Below are positions 1 through 8,597 of a stretch of 64,000 nt of DNA, in pieces (positions within the stretch are counted from its first letter, which is position 1; each line of letters begins with the position of its first letter). A program made the position numbers and the translations under genes. The stretch covers positions 1,116,001-1,180,000 of the forward strand of contig CAVWFT010000002.1 of the NCBI GenBank assembly GCA_963754445.1, written 5' to 3'. The stretch comes from Bog-473 sp963754445 (GTDB taxonomy: Bacteria > Actinomycetota > Acidimicrobiia > Acidimicrobiales > RAAP-2). The notes under the pieces were generated by a model that was not told the DNA's origin, made no database searches, and saw only the letters and a program-made list of their open reading frames with translations.

Positions 1-36
1 CAACCGGTTCGCCGGCTGACCAACCGACCCGCCGAC

Positions 37-100
37 CAACCGACCAACCGACCAACCGACCAACCGACCAACCGACCAACCGACCAACCGACCAACCGAC
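37..100. repeat. Eight perfect copies of the 8-bp unit CAACCGAC
   Basis: The unit CAACCGAC is repeated eight times without a mismatch, with degenerate related sequence on both sides from about 1 to 110. It lies downstream of the minus-strand gene that ends at 188. I see no convincing gene in 1-187. A simple-sequence array of this kind is prone to slippage. It has no spacer sequences, so it is not a CRISPR array. Confidence 0.9.
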
Positions 101-187
101 CGGCCGACTTGAGGACCAGCCGAGACGGTCAAGCTGGCGCCGAAGGTCGTGCGGAGCCGGCACCAGGCGCAGGTCCGGCGCGCCGCC

Positions 188-1633
188 TCACGTCGGCGCG
201 AGATGACGAAGAACGGACCGTGCAGCACCCAATCCGCACATGCCATGAACCCCGCCACCAGGGGGCGTCGCCGCGGAGCACAGATACACATCAGGGAGCG
301 CCGTCCGATATGGGTCCCACCGGACCGTGGGTCGAAAGACCATCTGTCGCAGGGTGGCGGCGCCTGCGCTGATGTCGCCGCCGACATAGCTCGGATTGTG
401 CGCCTCCGTGGCAACTGCGCTGGCCGTGGAACGACCGACGACGAGATCACGAAAGCCGGGAGCGAAGCGTTCGATCTGGGCCTCGATTCGTTCCGTCATG
501 TCGACGTCGGATCCGTTGGGTACGTGGCAATACGCCCACAGGGTGTGCATCCCGGCGGGAGCTCGTGTCGGGTCGACGACGCAGGGCTGTGTCACCAGGC
601 AATAGGGTCGATCCGGGTGCCGGTTGCGGTTGACCTCGTCTTCGCTGCGGGCGATCTCCTCGAAGGTGCCCCCGACATGGAGGGTCACGGCCCGCCGACA
701 TCCTTCGGCTTCCCAGGGCACCGGACCACTCAGAGCCCAGTCGACCTTGCACACGCCCGGTCCGTAGCGATAGCGCGACAAGGCCCGCCGAGCCCGGGGC
801 GACAACGCGTCACCCGCCATCTGAACGAGTTGCCTCGGCGTCACATCGAGGACGGTGGCCCGGGCCGGCGGCAGGTCGCCGAGCCTCTTGACCACCGTGC
901 CGGTTTCGACGCGGCCATCGAGGCCGACCAATTCCTCGACGAGTGCGGTGACGATGGCGGCGCTTCCGCCCTCCACCACGGGCCAGCCGTAGCGGTGGGC
1001 CAGCGCCGTGAAGAGGCGAGGGAACACACCGGAGAGCGGAGCGGTGAGGGGCAACATGGAATGCGCCGCGGTACCGGCCACGAGGGCACGTCCCTCGTCC
1101 GTGTGGAAGCGGCGCGAGAGGTGCTGCGCCGACGACAAGGCTCGAAGTCCGAAGTCCGTGGCCGCCAGCGGATGGTCCGGCAACTCCCGCATCGAACCGA
1201 GAAAGGCGGGAAGGATCTTGTCGATGTCACGGACGAGCGGTGCGAACAGAGTGGAATAGGCGCGGGCGTCTTGTCCGAGCGTTGCGGCCACGTCCGCCAC
1301 CCCGGCGCCGACGCACAGGGCACGGCCATCGTCGAGCGGGTGGGCGAAGGCCACGTCGGGCGTCAAGAGACGCACACCGTGATCATGCAGGTCGATGTCC
1401 TCGAAGGCCGGTGAAGCCAGCAGAAGCGGATGGACCGCCGAACAGACATCGTGTCTGAAGCCGCTGCGGGTGAGTTCGGCGGTCCGGCATCCACCGCCGG
1501 GTTCATCAGCCGCCTCGTAGACGTCCACCGTGAGGCCGGACCGGGCCAGGGTGAGGGCCGCTACCAGGCCATTGGGACCGGCGCCCACGACCACGACGTC
1601 CGTCCGTCTCACGGGCCGGCCGGTCGGGCTCAT
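188..1633 (-). CDS. Phytoene dehydrogenase-like NAD(P)/FAD-dependent oxidoreductase
   Basis: A 481-residue flavoprotein of the phytoene desaturase/amine oxidase-like superfamily. The N-terminal Rossmann dinucleotide-binding motif GAGPNG is at residues 17-22 in a beta-alpha-beta context, followed by an acidic strand end (VYEAADEPGG) that would contact the FAD ribose. The C-terminal FAD-contacting segment PPGGGVHGMCG lies near residues 457-467. Length matches the family. The substrate cannot be told from sequence. Carotenoid desaturases usually sit with crtB or crtE, and neither is visible, so a true phytoene desaturase role is not supported. ATG at 1633 is used; it lies between two copies of a 17-bp repeat, and no clear ribosome-binding site precedes it. 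Confidence 0.85.
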   Translation of the reverse strand: MSPTGRPVRRTDVVVVGAGPNGLVAALTLARSGLTVDVYEAADEPGGGCRTAELTRSGFRHDVCSAVHPLLLASPAFEDIDLHDHGVRLLTPDVAFAHPLDDGRALCVGAGVADVAATLGQDARAYSTLFAPLVRDIDKILPAFLGSMRELPDHPLAATDFGLRALSSAQHLSRRFHTDEGRALVAGTAAHSMLPLTAPLSGVFPRLFTALAHRYGWPVVEGGSAAIVTALVEELVGLDGRVETGTVVKRLGDLPPARATVLDVTPRQLVQMAGDALSPRARRALSRYRYGPGVCKVDWALSGPVPWEAEGCRRAVTLHVGGTFEEIARSEDEVNRNRHPDRPYCLVTQPCVVDPTRAPAGMHTLWAYCHVPNGSDVDMTERIEAQIERFAPGFRDLVVGRSTASAVATEAHNPSYVGGDISAGAATLRQMVFRPTVRWDPYRTALPDVYLCSAATPPGGGVHGMCGLGAARSVLRHLAPT

Positions 1634-1650
1634 GGGCCGGCCGGTCGGGC
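1613..1650. repeat. Two 17-bp direct repeats around a start codon
   Basis: GGGCCGGCCGGTCGGGC occurs at 1613-1629 and 1634-1650, and each copy contains the palindrome GGCCGGCC. The ATG (minus strand, 1633) of the FAD oxidoreductase lies between the copies. The repeat may have duplicated the N-terminal coding region, or it may mark a longer alternative start. No function is established. Confidence 0.7.
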
Positions 1651-1758
1651 CGCGGGGGAGCGACGGACGAGCACGAGCTGGCGGTCTGAGGTCCTGGGAA
1701 CGCGGAAGCTCGAGGCGCGAGCGGAAAATGGGTCACCAGAAGTCATGGCGTCACTGCC

Positions 1759-2688
1759 TCAGAGAGTGAGGGTCGACGATTCGGTGGCACCGATCACGGG
1801 GACGGGTCCATCGTTGAATCGAGAGACGGTCAGCGCGATCTCCTCGTCGGTGCGGCTGGGCTTGTGATGGAAGAGTGCCACCAGACGCGCGCCCGCGGCG
1901 ACCCCCAGGCCGGCCGCGTACTCAGCCGCCGCGTGTCCGAAGAATCCCTCGGCGGCAACTTCCTCGGCGCGGAGGTGAGCGTCGTGGATGAGCAGGTCCA
2001 CGTCGCGGGCGAGCTCCAGCGCGGTGTCGTGGTACTCGCCCACACCCGCCGGTCCGGCGCCGTACTCGGTGGGGCAGTGATCGGGTACATAGGCCAACGT
2101 CGAGTGACCGTCGCTGACCCGAAATCCGAGCGTCCGTCCACCCTTGTGGGGGATCTCGTGGGGGGTCACGGTGAAGCCCTCCGTGTCGAAGGGATGCATC
2201 GGGACGAGGCCGAACGACCAGTCACCACGAAGTCCGGACGGGGAGATCGGGAAGAACGGCGGGGACATCATCCGCGAGAGCACTGCCTCGGGGTCGGTGC
2301 TGTCGTTTCGGGCGCCGAAGTCGCCGCCCCTGAGTCCACCTCTGTCGTCGCTGGAGCCGTCGCTGGAGCCGTCGGTGGAATCGCGGTCTTCTTGGCTCGG
2401 GAGGAGCAAGCCCACTCGCGCACCCTCACGATCCCCGCCCGTGAAGAAGGGCAGACCCTGCACGTGGTCCCAATGGAGATGGGTGAGGAGGACGGTGCCT
2501 CGGAAGGGCTCATTGCCGAGCATGTCCGAGACGCGGCGGATGCCGGTGCCCGCATCGAGCAGCAGGGTCGGCACGGTGCCGTCGCCGTCGTGCGAGAGGG
2601 CGACACACGAGGTGTGCCCGCCGTATTGAACGAACTCGGGACCAGGTGCGGGCGTCGAGCCTCGGGTTCCGCAGAAGGTGACACGCAC
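1759..2688 (-). CDS. Metallo-beta-lactamase-fold hydrolase
   Basis: A 309-residue cytosolic MBL-fold metal hydrolase. The N-terminus has the beta strand and turn VTFCGTRGSTP typical of the PhnP/phosphodiesterase-like branch. The metal-binding motif THLHWDH is at residues 69-75, and further His/Asp ligands lie in the LIHDAH and FHHKP segments. The GTG at 2688 starts 4 bases after the stop of the upstream cNMP-binding gene, which implies translational coupling and rules out the longer upstream extension. Members of this branch include cyclic-nucleotide phosphodiesterases and phosphoesterases. Its partner is a cNMP-binding protein and a cyclase gene is nearby, so a cNMP phosphodiesterase role is a reasonable inference but is not shown. 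Confidence 0.8.
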   Translation of the reverse strand: MRVTFCGTRGSTPAPGPEFVQYGGHTSCVALSHDGDGTVPTLLLDAGTGIRRVSDMLGNEPFRGTVLLTHLHWDHVQGLPFFTGGDREGARVGLLLPSQEDRDSTDGSSDGSSDDRGGLRGGDFGARNDSTDPEAVLSRMMSPPFFPISPSGLRGDWSFGLVPMHPFDTEGFTVTPHEIPHKGGRTLGFRVSDGHSTLAYVPDHCPTEYGAGPAGVGEYHDTALELARDVDLLIHDAHLRAEEVAAEGFFGHAAAEYAAGLGVAAGARLVALFHHKPSRTDEEIALTVSRFNDGPVPVIGATESSTLTL

Positions 2689-2692
2689 GAAT

Positions 2693-3715
2693 TCAGTCTC
2701 GCGCGCTGTCCTCGCGGCGATGGCCCGCGGACAGTTCCTCGAGATGGGTGCGGTCGACCAGCGATGCCTCGAACATGGCCACACGACAGGCTGTGACCGC
2801 GACGTTGCTCGACGTGCGGGTGCCGCCCTCGAGGTGGGCCCGTTCGCCCAGCAGCGCACCCGGTCCGTACTCGGCCAGTCGCTCCCCGCCTCGTTCCACC
2901 CGGACGATGCCGTCGAGGATCAGCAGCACCTCGCTTCCCGCTTCGCCTTCCTTGAAGAGCACGGAGCCGGCCGGGAAGCTGTCGATGCGGCGCTTCGCCC
3001 CTCCCTGCATCAACTGGGCCGAGAGCGTGGTCTCGAGCGCCGACTCGACGGCGGCGACCAACGCCTCGGAGTCCTCGTCACCCCAGGGGCTGTGCTTGCC
3101 GAACGACTTGCGGTACCAGTCCTTGAAGTCGGTGAGGCCGGACTTGTGGGAGAGCGCGTTGTCGGAGCCGTAGACCCAATGACGGGGAAAGCGACTGGCG
3201 CCGATCAACGCGTACTCGGACCGACCATCGGCGTGGAGGGTCAGTGACAACGTCGTCCACACGAGGGGTGCCTGCCATTGGACGAACGGCTTGCGGCGTA
3301 CCCGGCGCGGGGCCGGAACCCCGGTGCGGCCGCCGCATGTCTGCACGAAGCGAACCCATCCGTCCCCCACCTCTGGCTCGCGCTGGAGATCGGGCAGCTG
3401 GAAGGCCTGGAACCGGTGGCGGAGGCCGCCGAGATTGACCGTGGTGGACCCCATCACGCCACCGCCGAGGTAGCCGTGCTCGACGATCGTGCCGGCGTCG
3501 TCGACCGTGATGAAGGCTCGCAGCTCGTTGGCGAAGCGGAAGCGATCGTCCGCCTGGAGGGAGGCGAGATCCATGCCCTCGGTGGGTGGTGGCACGTCGT
3601 AGTGGGTGACACCGGAGTCGAAGGCCAGACGTTGCGCCCCTTTGATGGCTTCGGTCGGGATCCACGACAGCGAGGTGACCAGGCCTTCGTGGCGGATGAG
3701 GGTCTGCGTGCTCAT
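2693..3715 (-). CDS. Cyclic nucleotide-binding domain protein
   Basis: A 340-residue protein. Residues about 240-325 form a CAP/PKA-type cNMP-binding barrel (FPAGSVLFKEGEAGSEVLLI, then GALLGERAHLEGGTRTSS), with the GE and Arg of the phosphate-binding cassette present but the cassette otherwise atypical. Residues 1-235 belong to no family I recognise; they are rich in beta strands and aromatic residues. No helix-turn-helix follows the cNMP domain, so this is not a Crp-type transcription factor. It forms a tight operon with the MBL hydrolase downstream (4-base gap). It is divergent from the receiver-cyclase gene at 3848 across 132 bases, so both units could share control. An effector of locally made cAMP or cGMP is the most natural reading. 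Confidence 0.8.
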   Translation of the reverse strand: MSTQTLIRHEGLVTSLSWIPTEAIKGAQRLAFDSGVTHYDVPPPTEGMDLASLQADDRFRFANELRAFITVDDAGTIVEHGYLGGGVMGSTTVNLGGLRHRFQAFQLPDLQREPEVGDGWVRFVQTCGGRTGVPAPRRVRRKPFVQWQAPLVWTTLSLTLHADGRSEYALIGASRFPRHWVYGSDNALSHKSGLTDFKDWYRKSFGKHSPWGDEDSEALVAAVESALETTLSAQLMQGGAKRRIDSFPAGSVLFKEGEAGSEVLLILDGIVRVERGGERLAEYGPGALLGERAHLEGGTRTSSNVAVTACRVAMFEASLVDRTHLEELSAGHRREDSARD

Positions 3716-3847
3716 GGATCCAGGTTGATGCCACGGACGGGGGTTGACGAGTGTGGTGACCAGCGGCGGGTGGTGTGCCTACCACCACCGGAGCCGGGAG
3801 GGCTCCTCCCTGGTGACACCCCGGTGATCATGGGAGAACTATGGGCA

Positions 3848-5209
3848 ATGGGTGACGACACGGGTGGACCGGGCACCATCTCGATCCTTTTGGCGGACGA
3901 CAACCTCATCGTCCGAGAGGGGGTGCGGGCACTGATCGAGCGACACAAGGATCTCGAGATCGTCGGTGTCGCCGCCGACTACGACGAGGTCGTGGACGGG
4001 GCGACGTCGCTCGCGCCCCAGGTTTTGGTGACCGACATCCGCATGCCGCCCTCGTTCAACCGTGAAGGCATCGACGCGGCCAAGGAAGTACGCAAGCGGC
4101 ATCCGGGGACCGGCGTGGTCATCCTTTCGCAGTACGACGACCCGGAGTACGCGGTATCCCTGCTGGCCGAGGGCTCGGCGGGGTACGGCTATCTCCTCAA
4201 GGACCACATCGCGCAGGGCGACCAGTTGGTCGACGCCATCCGTGCCGTGGCCACCGGTGGCAACGCACTGGACCCGGCCATCGTCGACGCGCTGGTGCGG
4301 CCGGTGACGTCGGACGCCGGTCTGACCCCCATGGAGGAGGAACTCCTGGCGATGGTGGCCGAGGGCAAGCCCATCAAGGCGATCGCGGCGTCGAAGCGGC
4401 TGCCACCCGAGGCCGTCGACGCCGCGGTGGAAGCGGTGTTCGTGAAGCTGGCGGAGGGGGTCTCGGCGGGAACCGAGGGGGCGCTGCGACGGTTGCGCTT
4501 GCTGCACAAGGCCATCGTCGACCGGGAGGAGCAAGGCGAGACGCTGTCCCGCCTGCTCCCCGGCGGCCTGGCCGAGAAGCTCCGGCGGGACGGCCGGCAC
4601 ATCGGCGAGACCGAACGGGTCACCGTTACGGTGCTGATGAGCGACATTCGCTCGTACTCCACGATCGCCGAGCACGCCGACCCGAGCCAGCTGGCCGGCC
4701 AGCTCAACGTGCACCGGGCCGCGATGAACGACGCCATTCTGGGGGAGAATGGCACCGTGATGCAGTTCGTGGGCGATGCGGTCATGGCGGTGTTCGGCGC
4801 GCCGTTCGCCCAGGACGACCACGCCGACCGTGCCATTGCGGCCGCGCTGGCGATGCACGAGAAGCAGGGCGTGATCAACGAACGTTGGCGCGCCGAAGGC
4901 CTGCCCTCGTTCGGGCTCGGGCTCGGTCTCTCGACTGGCGAGGCGGCGGCGGCTCTTCTCGGTTCGGAAGAACGGCTCGAATACACCCTCGTCGGCGACA
5001 CGGTGAACATGTCACAACGGCTGCAACAGCTGGCGGAGGCGGGCGAGACGGTGGTGTCCGAGGCGACAGTCGAGGCGTGGCGCACGGAGCGCAAGACGGT
5101 GATCCTGCCGGCGCAGCTCGTCAAAGGCCGCGAGACTCCGGTGATCGCCTACAAACTGGTGGACGAGGCGAATGCGGCGGGCATGTGCCCGCCGGGAGAG
5201 GTGCGATGA
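3848..5209 (+). CDS. Receiver-HTH-class III adenylate/guanylate cyclase
   Basis: A 453-residue three-part protein. Residues 10-130 are a NarL-type receiver with acidic pocket D17/D18, phosphoacceptor D63 in VTDIRMPP and Lys118. Residues 159-202 align with a LuxR-type HTH (LTPMEEELLAMVAEG) but look degenerate. Residues 255-430 are a class III cyclase catalytic domain with metal aspartates D266 (MSDIRSYS) and D310 (FVGDAVMAVFG) and the transition-state pair N387/R391 in GDTVNMSQR. It should convert ATP (or GTP) to the cyclic nucleotide under phosphorelay control. The start at 3848 has GGGAGAA 9 bases upstream; an in-frame ATG lies at 3830. The next gene begins 1 base after the stop. The receiver closely resembles that of the regulator at 8598-9272. 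Confidence 0.88.
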   Translation: MGDDTGGPGTISILLADDNLIVREGVRALIERHKDLEIVGVAADYDEVVDGATSLAPQVLVTDIRMPPSFNREGIDAAKEVRKRHPGTGVVILSQYDDPEYAVSLLAEGSAGYGYLLKDHIAQGDQLVDAIRAVATGGNALDPAIVDALVRPVTSDAGLTPMEEELLAMVAEGKPIKAIAASKRLPPEAVDAAVEAVFVKLAEGVSAGTEGALRRLRLLHKAIVDREEQGETLSRLLPGGLAEKLRRDGRHIGETERVTVTVLMSDIRSYSTIAEHADPSQLAGQLNVHRAAMNDAILGENGTVMQFVGDAVMAVFGAPFAQDDHADRAIAAALAMHEKQGVINERWRAEGLPSFGLGLGLSTGEAAAALLGSEERLEYTLVGDTVNMSQRLQQLAEAGETVVSEATVEAWRTERKTVILPAQLVKGRETPVIAYKLVDEANAAGMCPPGEVR

Positions 5210-5210
5210 C

Positions 5211-5930
5211 ATGGACGCCTTGGTGGTCGACAAGGTCCGGAAAACGTTCGAGGCCGAGAACGCACCCGTGCGGGCGCTGCGTGGGGCCAACTTGATCGTG
5301 CCGGCGGGCGACTTCGTCGCCTTGATGGGCCCCTCGGGATGTGGCAAGTCGACACTGCTGAATCTGGTAGCCGGCCTGGACGTGGCGGACGAGGGCACCA
5401 TTACGGTGGCCGGAGAGCTGGTGACGGGCCGGACCGAGGACGAGTTGTCGCAGCTGCGGCGCCGCCATATCGGGATCGTGTTCCAGTTCTTCAACCTCCT
5501 CGAAGGGATGACGGTTCTCGAGAACGTGGCACTCCCCGCGGTCATCGCAGGTCGCAAGCGCAAGATCGCAGAGACACGGGCCCGTGATCTCCTGGACCTC
5601 TTGGGGATCGGTGACAAGGCGGGCACGGTGCCCGGCATGTTGTCGGGTGGGCAACGGCAGCGCCTGGCCATCGCCCGTGCCCTGGCCAACGAGCCGACGC
5701 TCCTGTTGGCCGACGAGCCGACGGGGGCGCTGGACTCCGAGGGTGGGCAGGAGGTGATCGAGCTGCTGAGCCGTTTGCACGCAGGAGGGCAGACCATCGT
5801 GCTGGTGACCCACGATGCCGGGGTCGCATCAGCTGCCGCCCGGATCGTGCGCATGCGAGACGGCCGGATCACGACTGACGACGGCGAGACAGAGAGCGCG
5901 TCCGACGTCGCGGTGGCCGTCCAGTCCTGA
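5211..5930 (+). CDS. ABC transporter ATP-binding protein, LolD/MacB type
   Basis: A 239-residue ABC ATPase with every functional motif: Walker A GPSGCGKST (40-48), Q-loop in VFQFFNL (91), signature LSGGQ (144-148), Walker B LLLADE (164-169) and H-loop His201. The sequence type is that of LolD/MacB/FtsE-like exporters that pair with FtsX-fold permeases. No permease gene is present in the neighbourhood, which is unusual for this subfamily. The gene starts 1 base after the cyclase stop with a strong GGGAGAGG ribosome-binding site inside the cyclase end. It is followed 13 bases later by the histidine kinase, so the three genes form one operon. It may act with a distant permease or be a signalling ATPase tied to the kinase. 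Confidence 0.9.
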   Translation: MDALVVDKVRKTFEAENAPVRALRGANLIVPAGDFVALMGPSGCGKSTLLNLVAGLDVADEGTITVAGELVTGRTEDELSQLRRRHIGIVFQFFNLLEGMTVLENVALPAVIAGRKRKIAETRARDLLDLLGIGDKAGTVPGMLSGGQRQRLAIARALANEPTLLLADEPTGALDSEGGQEVIELLSRLHAGGQTIVLVTHDAGVASAAARIVRMRDGRITTDDGETESASDVAVAVQS

Positions 5931-5943
5931 ACGGGAGCGAACG

Positions 5944-8142
5944 ATGACCGTTGGAGGCGAGGTCGAGGTCGAGGTCGAGGCCGCAGTCGGCGGCGGGACA
6001 CCCGCCGTCGCTGCGCCCGCCCGCCCGACGGTCCCCAAGGGTTCGTACCGACTGCTCCGGCTGCTGATCCTCGGACTCACCGTGGCCGGTGTGGTCGTCG
6101 GGTTCCGCACGTCGGTGCCCGGCGGTGTGGCTCCCGTGACGTCCGTCGCCTTCTGCGTCACCCTCCTGTGGGCCTGTGTCGGGGCGATCGACACGCGGCG
6201 ACTAGACGGTGCCGGAACTGGAGCCGGTCTGGCGCCCTATCGCCTCCTGGCCGGGGTCGATGCCCTCGTGGCGACCGTGGCTCTCGTGGCGGGGCAGCGG
6301 GCCGACATGCTGCACGGCACCGCCGGCGCCCGCGACGTGGCGACGGTCGCGGCAGTCTTGGTGACCGCGATCTCCTTCCACTTCCTCGTGGCGTTGCCCG
6401 ACGGTAGGTTGCCCGACCCGGTGCGACGAAGCGGCGTGGTCGTGGCGTACATCGCGGCGCTCGGGGCATCGATCGGTCTCGTCGTGACGCACGAACCCTT
6501 CACCATCATCGACGGTGTCATCAGCTGGACGGCGGCCGGCGCCTTGGCGATCACTCCCGTGCGCAGCCGGTACCTGCGGTCGAAGGGGCACGATCGCGAA
6601 CGCATGGAATGGTTCGGCATCGGGGTCACACTGGCGGCGACGGTCACGTTGGTCGTGACGGTTCTCCACCTGCTCGTCGGTTGGCCCGGACAACTCGGTG
6701 CGCTCGCCGTTGGCGCGACGGCATTGGTCCCGCTGGGGCTCCTGGCCAGCGAGAGCCGAAGGATGGCGCCCCATGCCAGCCGGGGCCTGGTGCAGGTGCT
6801 GGCGATCTTCGGTTTCGTGATGGTCGTCTCGGCCATCTACCTCCTGGTGGTGCTCGGGCTCGGCCATGCCCCGAAGACGACGGGAGACAAGCAGGCGCTG
6901 GCGTTGGCCATGGTGGCGTCCGGTGTGGCCGCGGTGATCTTCGTCCCGGTGCGCGCGAGGTTCCTCGATTCGGCCACCCGATTCGTCTACGGCTCCCGGG
7001 AGGCGCCGGACGAGATTCTGCGCACGTTCGGCAGCAGGATGACGCGGGCCATTCCGATGGACGAGCTCCTGCTCCAGCTGACCGAGTCTCTGCGCAAGAC
7101 GATGGGGTTGGCCAGTGCCGAGATCTTCACCGGGGCGGGAGAGGTGCTGGAACGCACGGCGTCGGTTCCGGACCTCGGTCCGGGTTCGATCGTGGTGTCG
7201 CCTCGCGAGCGCCCTGTCGTCACGAGGGCCGGTGTGTCGGGCACGGCCTGGGCCTCGATCTGGCTGCCCTCGTTGTTGCAGGAGCGGGAACAGGACCAGA
7301 TACGGGTGGCGCCGGTGAGCCATGCCGGTGAGCTGCTCGGGCTCATCGTCGTGGTCCGGGAGGGTACGACGAGCTCGTTCTCCGAGGACGACGACCGTGT
7401 GCTCACGGATCTGGCCCGCCAGGTCGGCTTGGCCCTGCACAACTCGCAGCTCGACACTGCGCTGCAGACGACGCTCGACGAGCTGCGCAAACAGGCCGAT
7501 GCCCTGCGCGAATCGCGGGCCCGGATCGTGGCCACCGGTGACGCCGAGCGCCGCAAGGTCGAGCGGAACCTTCACGACGGAGCCCAGCAGCACCTGGTTG
7601 CGCTGGCGGTGAACCTGCGCCTGACGCGTGACATCATCGTCGACGACCAGGAGGCCGGGCTCGAGATGCTCGAGCAGCTGGCGGGTGAGGTGCAGGAGAC
7701 GATCCAAGAGCTGCGCGAACTCGCCCACGGCATCTATCCGCCCCTCCTCGTCGACAGCGGACTCGTCGAGGCGTTACGCGCTGCCGCGCACCGCAATCCG
7801 CTCCCGGTCGACATCAAGACCGAGGGGATCGGCCGCTACAGCTCCGAGACCGAGGCGGCGATCTACTTCTGCTGTCTCGAGGCGCTGCAGAACGCGGCAA
7901 AGCATGCACCCGACGCCACGGTGGAAGTCCATCTGTGGGAGGAGTCCGGCGGTCTCCTGTTCACGGTGAAGGATGACGGGCCGGGATTCGACCCCGGTCT
8001 GGCCCAACGTGGACACGGGTACGTGAACATGGCGGACCGGCTCGGTGCCATCGGCGGCACCGTCCGCTGGGATTCCGAGATCGGGACGGGGTCGCAGATC
8101 CGAGGCTCCGTTCCCCTGGTGGAGGGGACGACCGCCGGTTAG
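5944..8142 (+). CDS. Membrane sensor histidine kinase, NarL/DesK type
   Basis: A 732-residue kinase. After a short Val/Glu-rich start, residues about 30-350 contain many hydrophobic helices that form an integral-membrane sensor region. A GAF-like domain follows (about 365-505), then a short coiled coil and the HisKA_3 dimerisation box ERRKVERNLHDGAQQH with phosphoacceptor His544. The HATPase_c domain shows the N box (QNAAKHAP), G1 box (DDGPGF, near 677) and a GHGYVNM lid. The start at 5944 has GGGAG 6 bases upstream. It is the third gene of the cyclase-ABC-kinase operon. The stop codon overlaps tail-to-tail with that of the receiver gene on the other strand (8139-8142). Likely partners are the three receivers of the cluster. 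Confidence 0.92.
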   Translation: MTVGGEVEVEVEAAVGGGTPAVAAPARPTVPKGSYRLLRLLILGLTVAGVVVGFRTSVPGGVAPVTSVAFCVTLLWACVGAIDTRRLDGAGTGAGLAPYRLLAGVDALVATVALVAGQRADMLHGTAGARDVATVAAVLVTAISFHFLVALPDGRLPDPVRRSGVVVAYIAALGASIGLVVTHEPFTIIDGVISWTAAGALAITPVRSRYLRSKGHDRERMEWFGIGVTLAATVTLVVTVLHLLVGWPGQLGALAVGATALVPLGLLASESRRMAPHASRGLVQVLAIFGFVMVVSAIYLLVVLGLGHAPKTTGDKQALALAMVASGVAAVIFVPVRARFLDSATRFVYGSREAPDEILRTFGSRMTRAIPMDELLLQLTESLRKTMGLASAEIFTGAGEVLERTASVPDLGPGSIVVSPRERPVVTRAGVSGTAWASIWLPSLLQEREQDQIRVAPVSHAGELLGLIVVVREGTTSSFSEDDDRVLTDLARQVGLALHNSQLDTALQTTLDELRKQADALRESRARIVATGDAERRKVERNLHDGAQQHLVALAVNLRLTRDIIVDDQEAGLEMLEQLAGEVQETIQELRELAHGIYPPLLVDSGLVEALRAAAHRNPLPVDIKTEGIGRYSSETEAAIYFCCLEALQNAAKHAPDATVEVHLWEESGGLLFTVKDDGPGFDPGLAQRGHGYVNMADRLGAIGGTVRWDSEIGTGSQIRGSVPLVEGTTAG

Positions 8143-8531
8143 GCGGAGGTGAACTCCTCCGTGTCGCGCTCCGACCACAGCTTGCGCAAGGTTTCGGCGC
8201 CCAACCGCTCCTTGTTGAGGTAGGCCCGGGCCCCGCTGGTCGCGACGTCGGGCGGCAGGTCGGCGGCGTCGTAGGTCGAACAGAGGATCACGAACACCTC
8301 CGGGTGCCTGGTGAGCAGCGCCCGGGTGGCGTCGATGCCGTTCATTTCGGGCATGTTGATGTCCATCAGCACCAGTGCGGGGTGTAACTCGTCAGCCAGG
8401 GAAACGGCCTCACTGCCGTTCGCCGCCTCTCCGACGAGCTCGAACTCGTCGGTTCGCCGAAGCACCGCCTTCATGGCAGCTCGGAATGGCGCCTGATCGT
8501 CCACGATGAGCACAGGGAGCCGTTCACCCAT
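8139..8531 (-). CDS. Stand-alone receiver-domain response regulator
   Basis: A 130-residue CheY-like receiver without an output domain. Acidic pocket D11/D12, phosphoacceptor D57 in VLMDINMP and Lys107 (AYLNKE) are all in place. The ATG at 8531 is preceded by AAAGGATG. The gene faces the kinase gene and their stop codons overlap in the tetranucleotide TTAG at 8139-8142. A lone receiver may act as a phosphate sink, a shuttle in a relay or a protein-protein switch for the cyclase or kinase. Which of these applies cannot be read from sequence. Confidence 0.88.
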   Translation of the reverse strand: MGERLPVLIVDDQAPFRAAMKAVLRRTDEFELVGEAANGSEAVSLADELHPALVLMDINMPEMNGIDATRALLTRHPEVFVILCSTYDAADLPPDVATSGARAYLNKERLGAETLRKLWSERDTEEFTSA

Positions 8532-8597
8532 GACGTCATCCTTTCACGGGGCGTCGCCGCCGGCGGTAGTGGTGTCCCACCCTGCTGGGTGGTGGTG

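Noticed and set aside
37..100. Repeat array considered as CRISPR or an origin
   Set aside because: An 8-bp perfect tandem array without spacers or DnaA boxes; simple sequence repeat.
188..1633. Carotenoid gene cluster
   Set aside because: The FAD oxidoreductase alone is not enough; no crtB, crtE or other carotenoid gene is in the window.
3278..3847. Upstream extension of the receiver-cyclase frame
   Set aside because: It overlaps the divergent cNMP-binding gene on the other strand and has no receiver-like sequence; the ribosome-binding site supports 3848.
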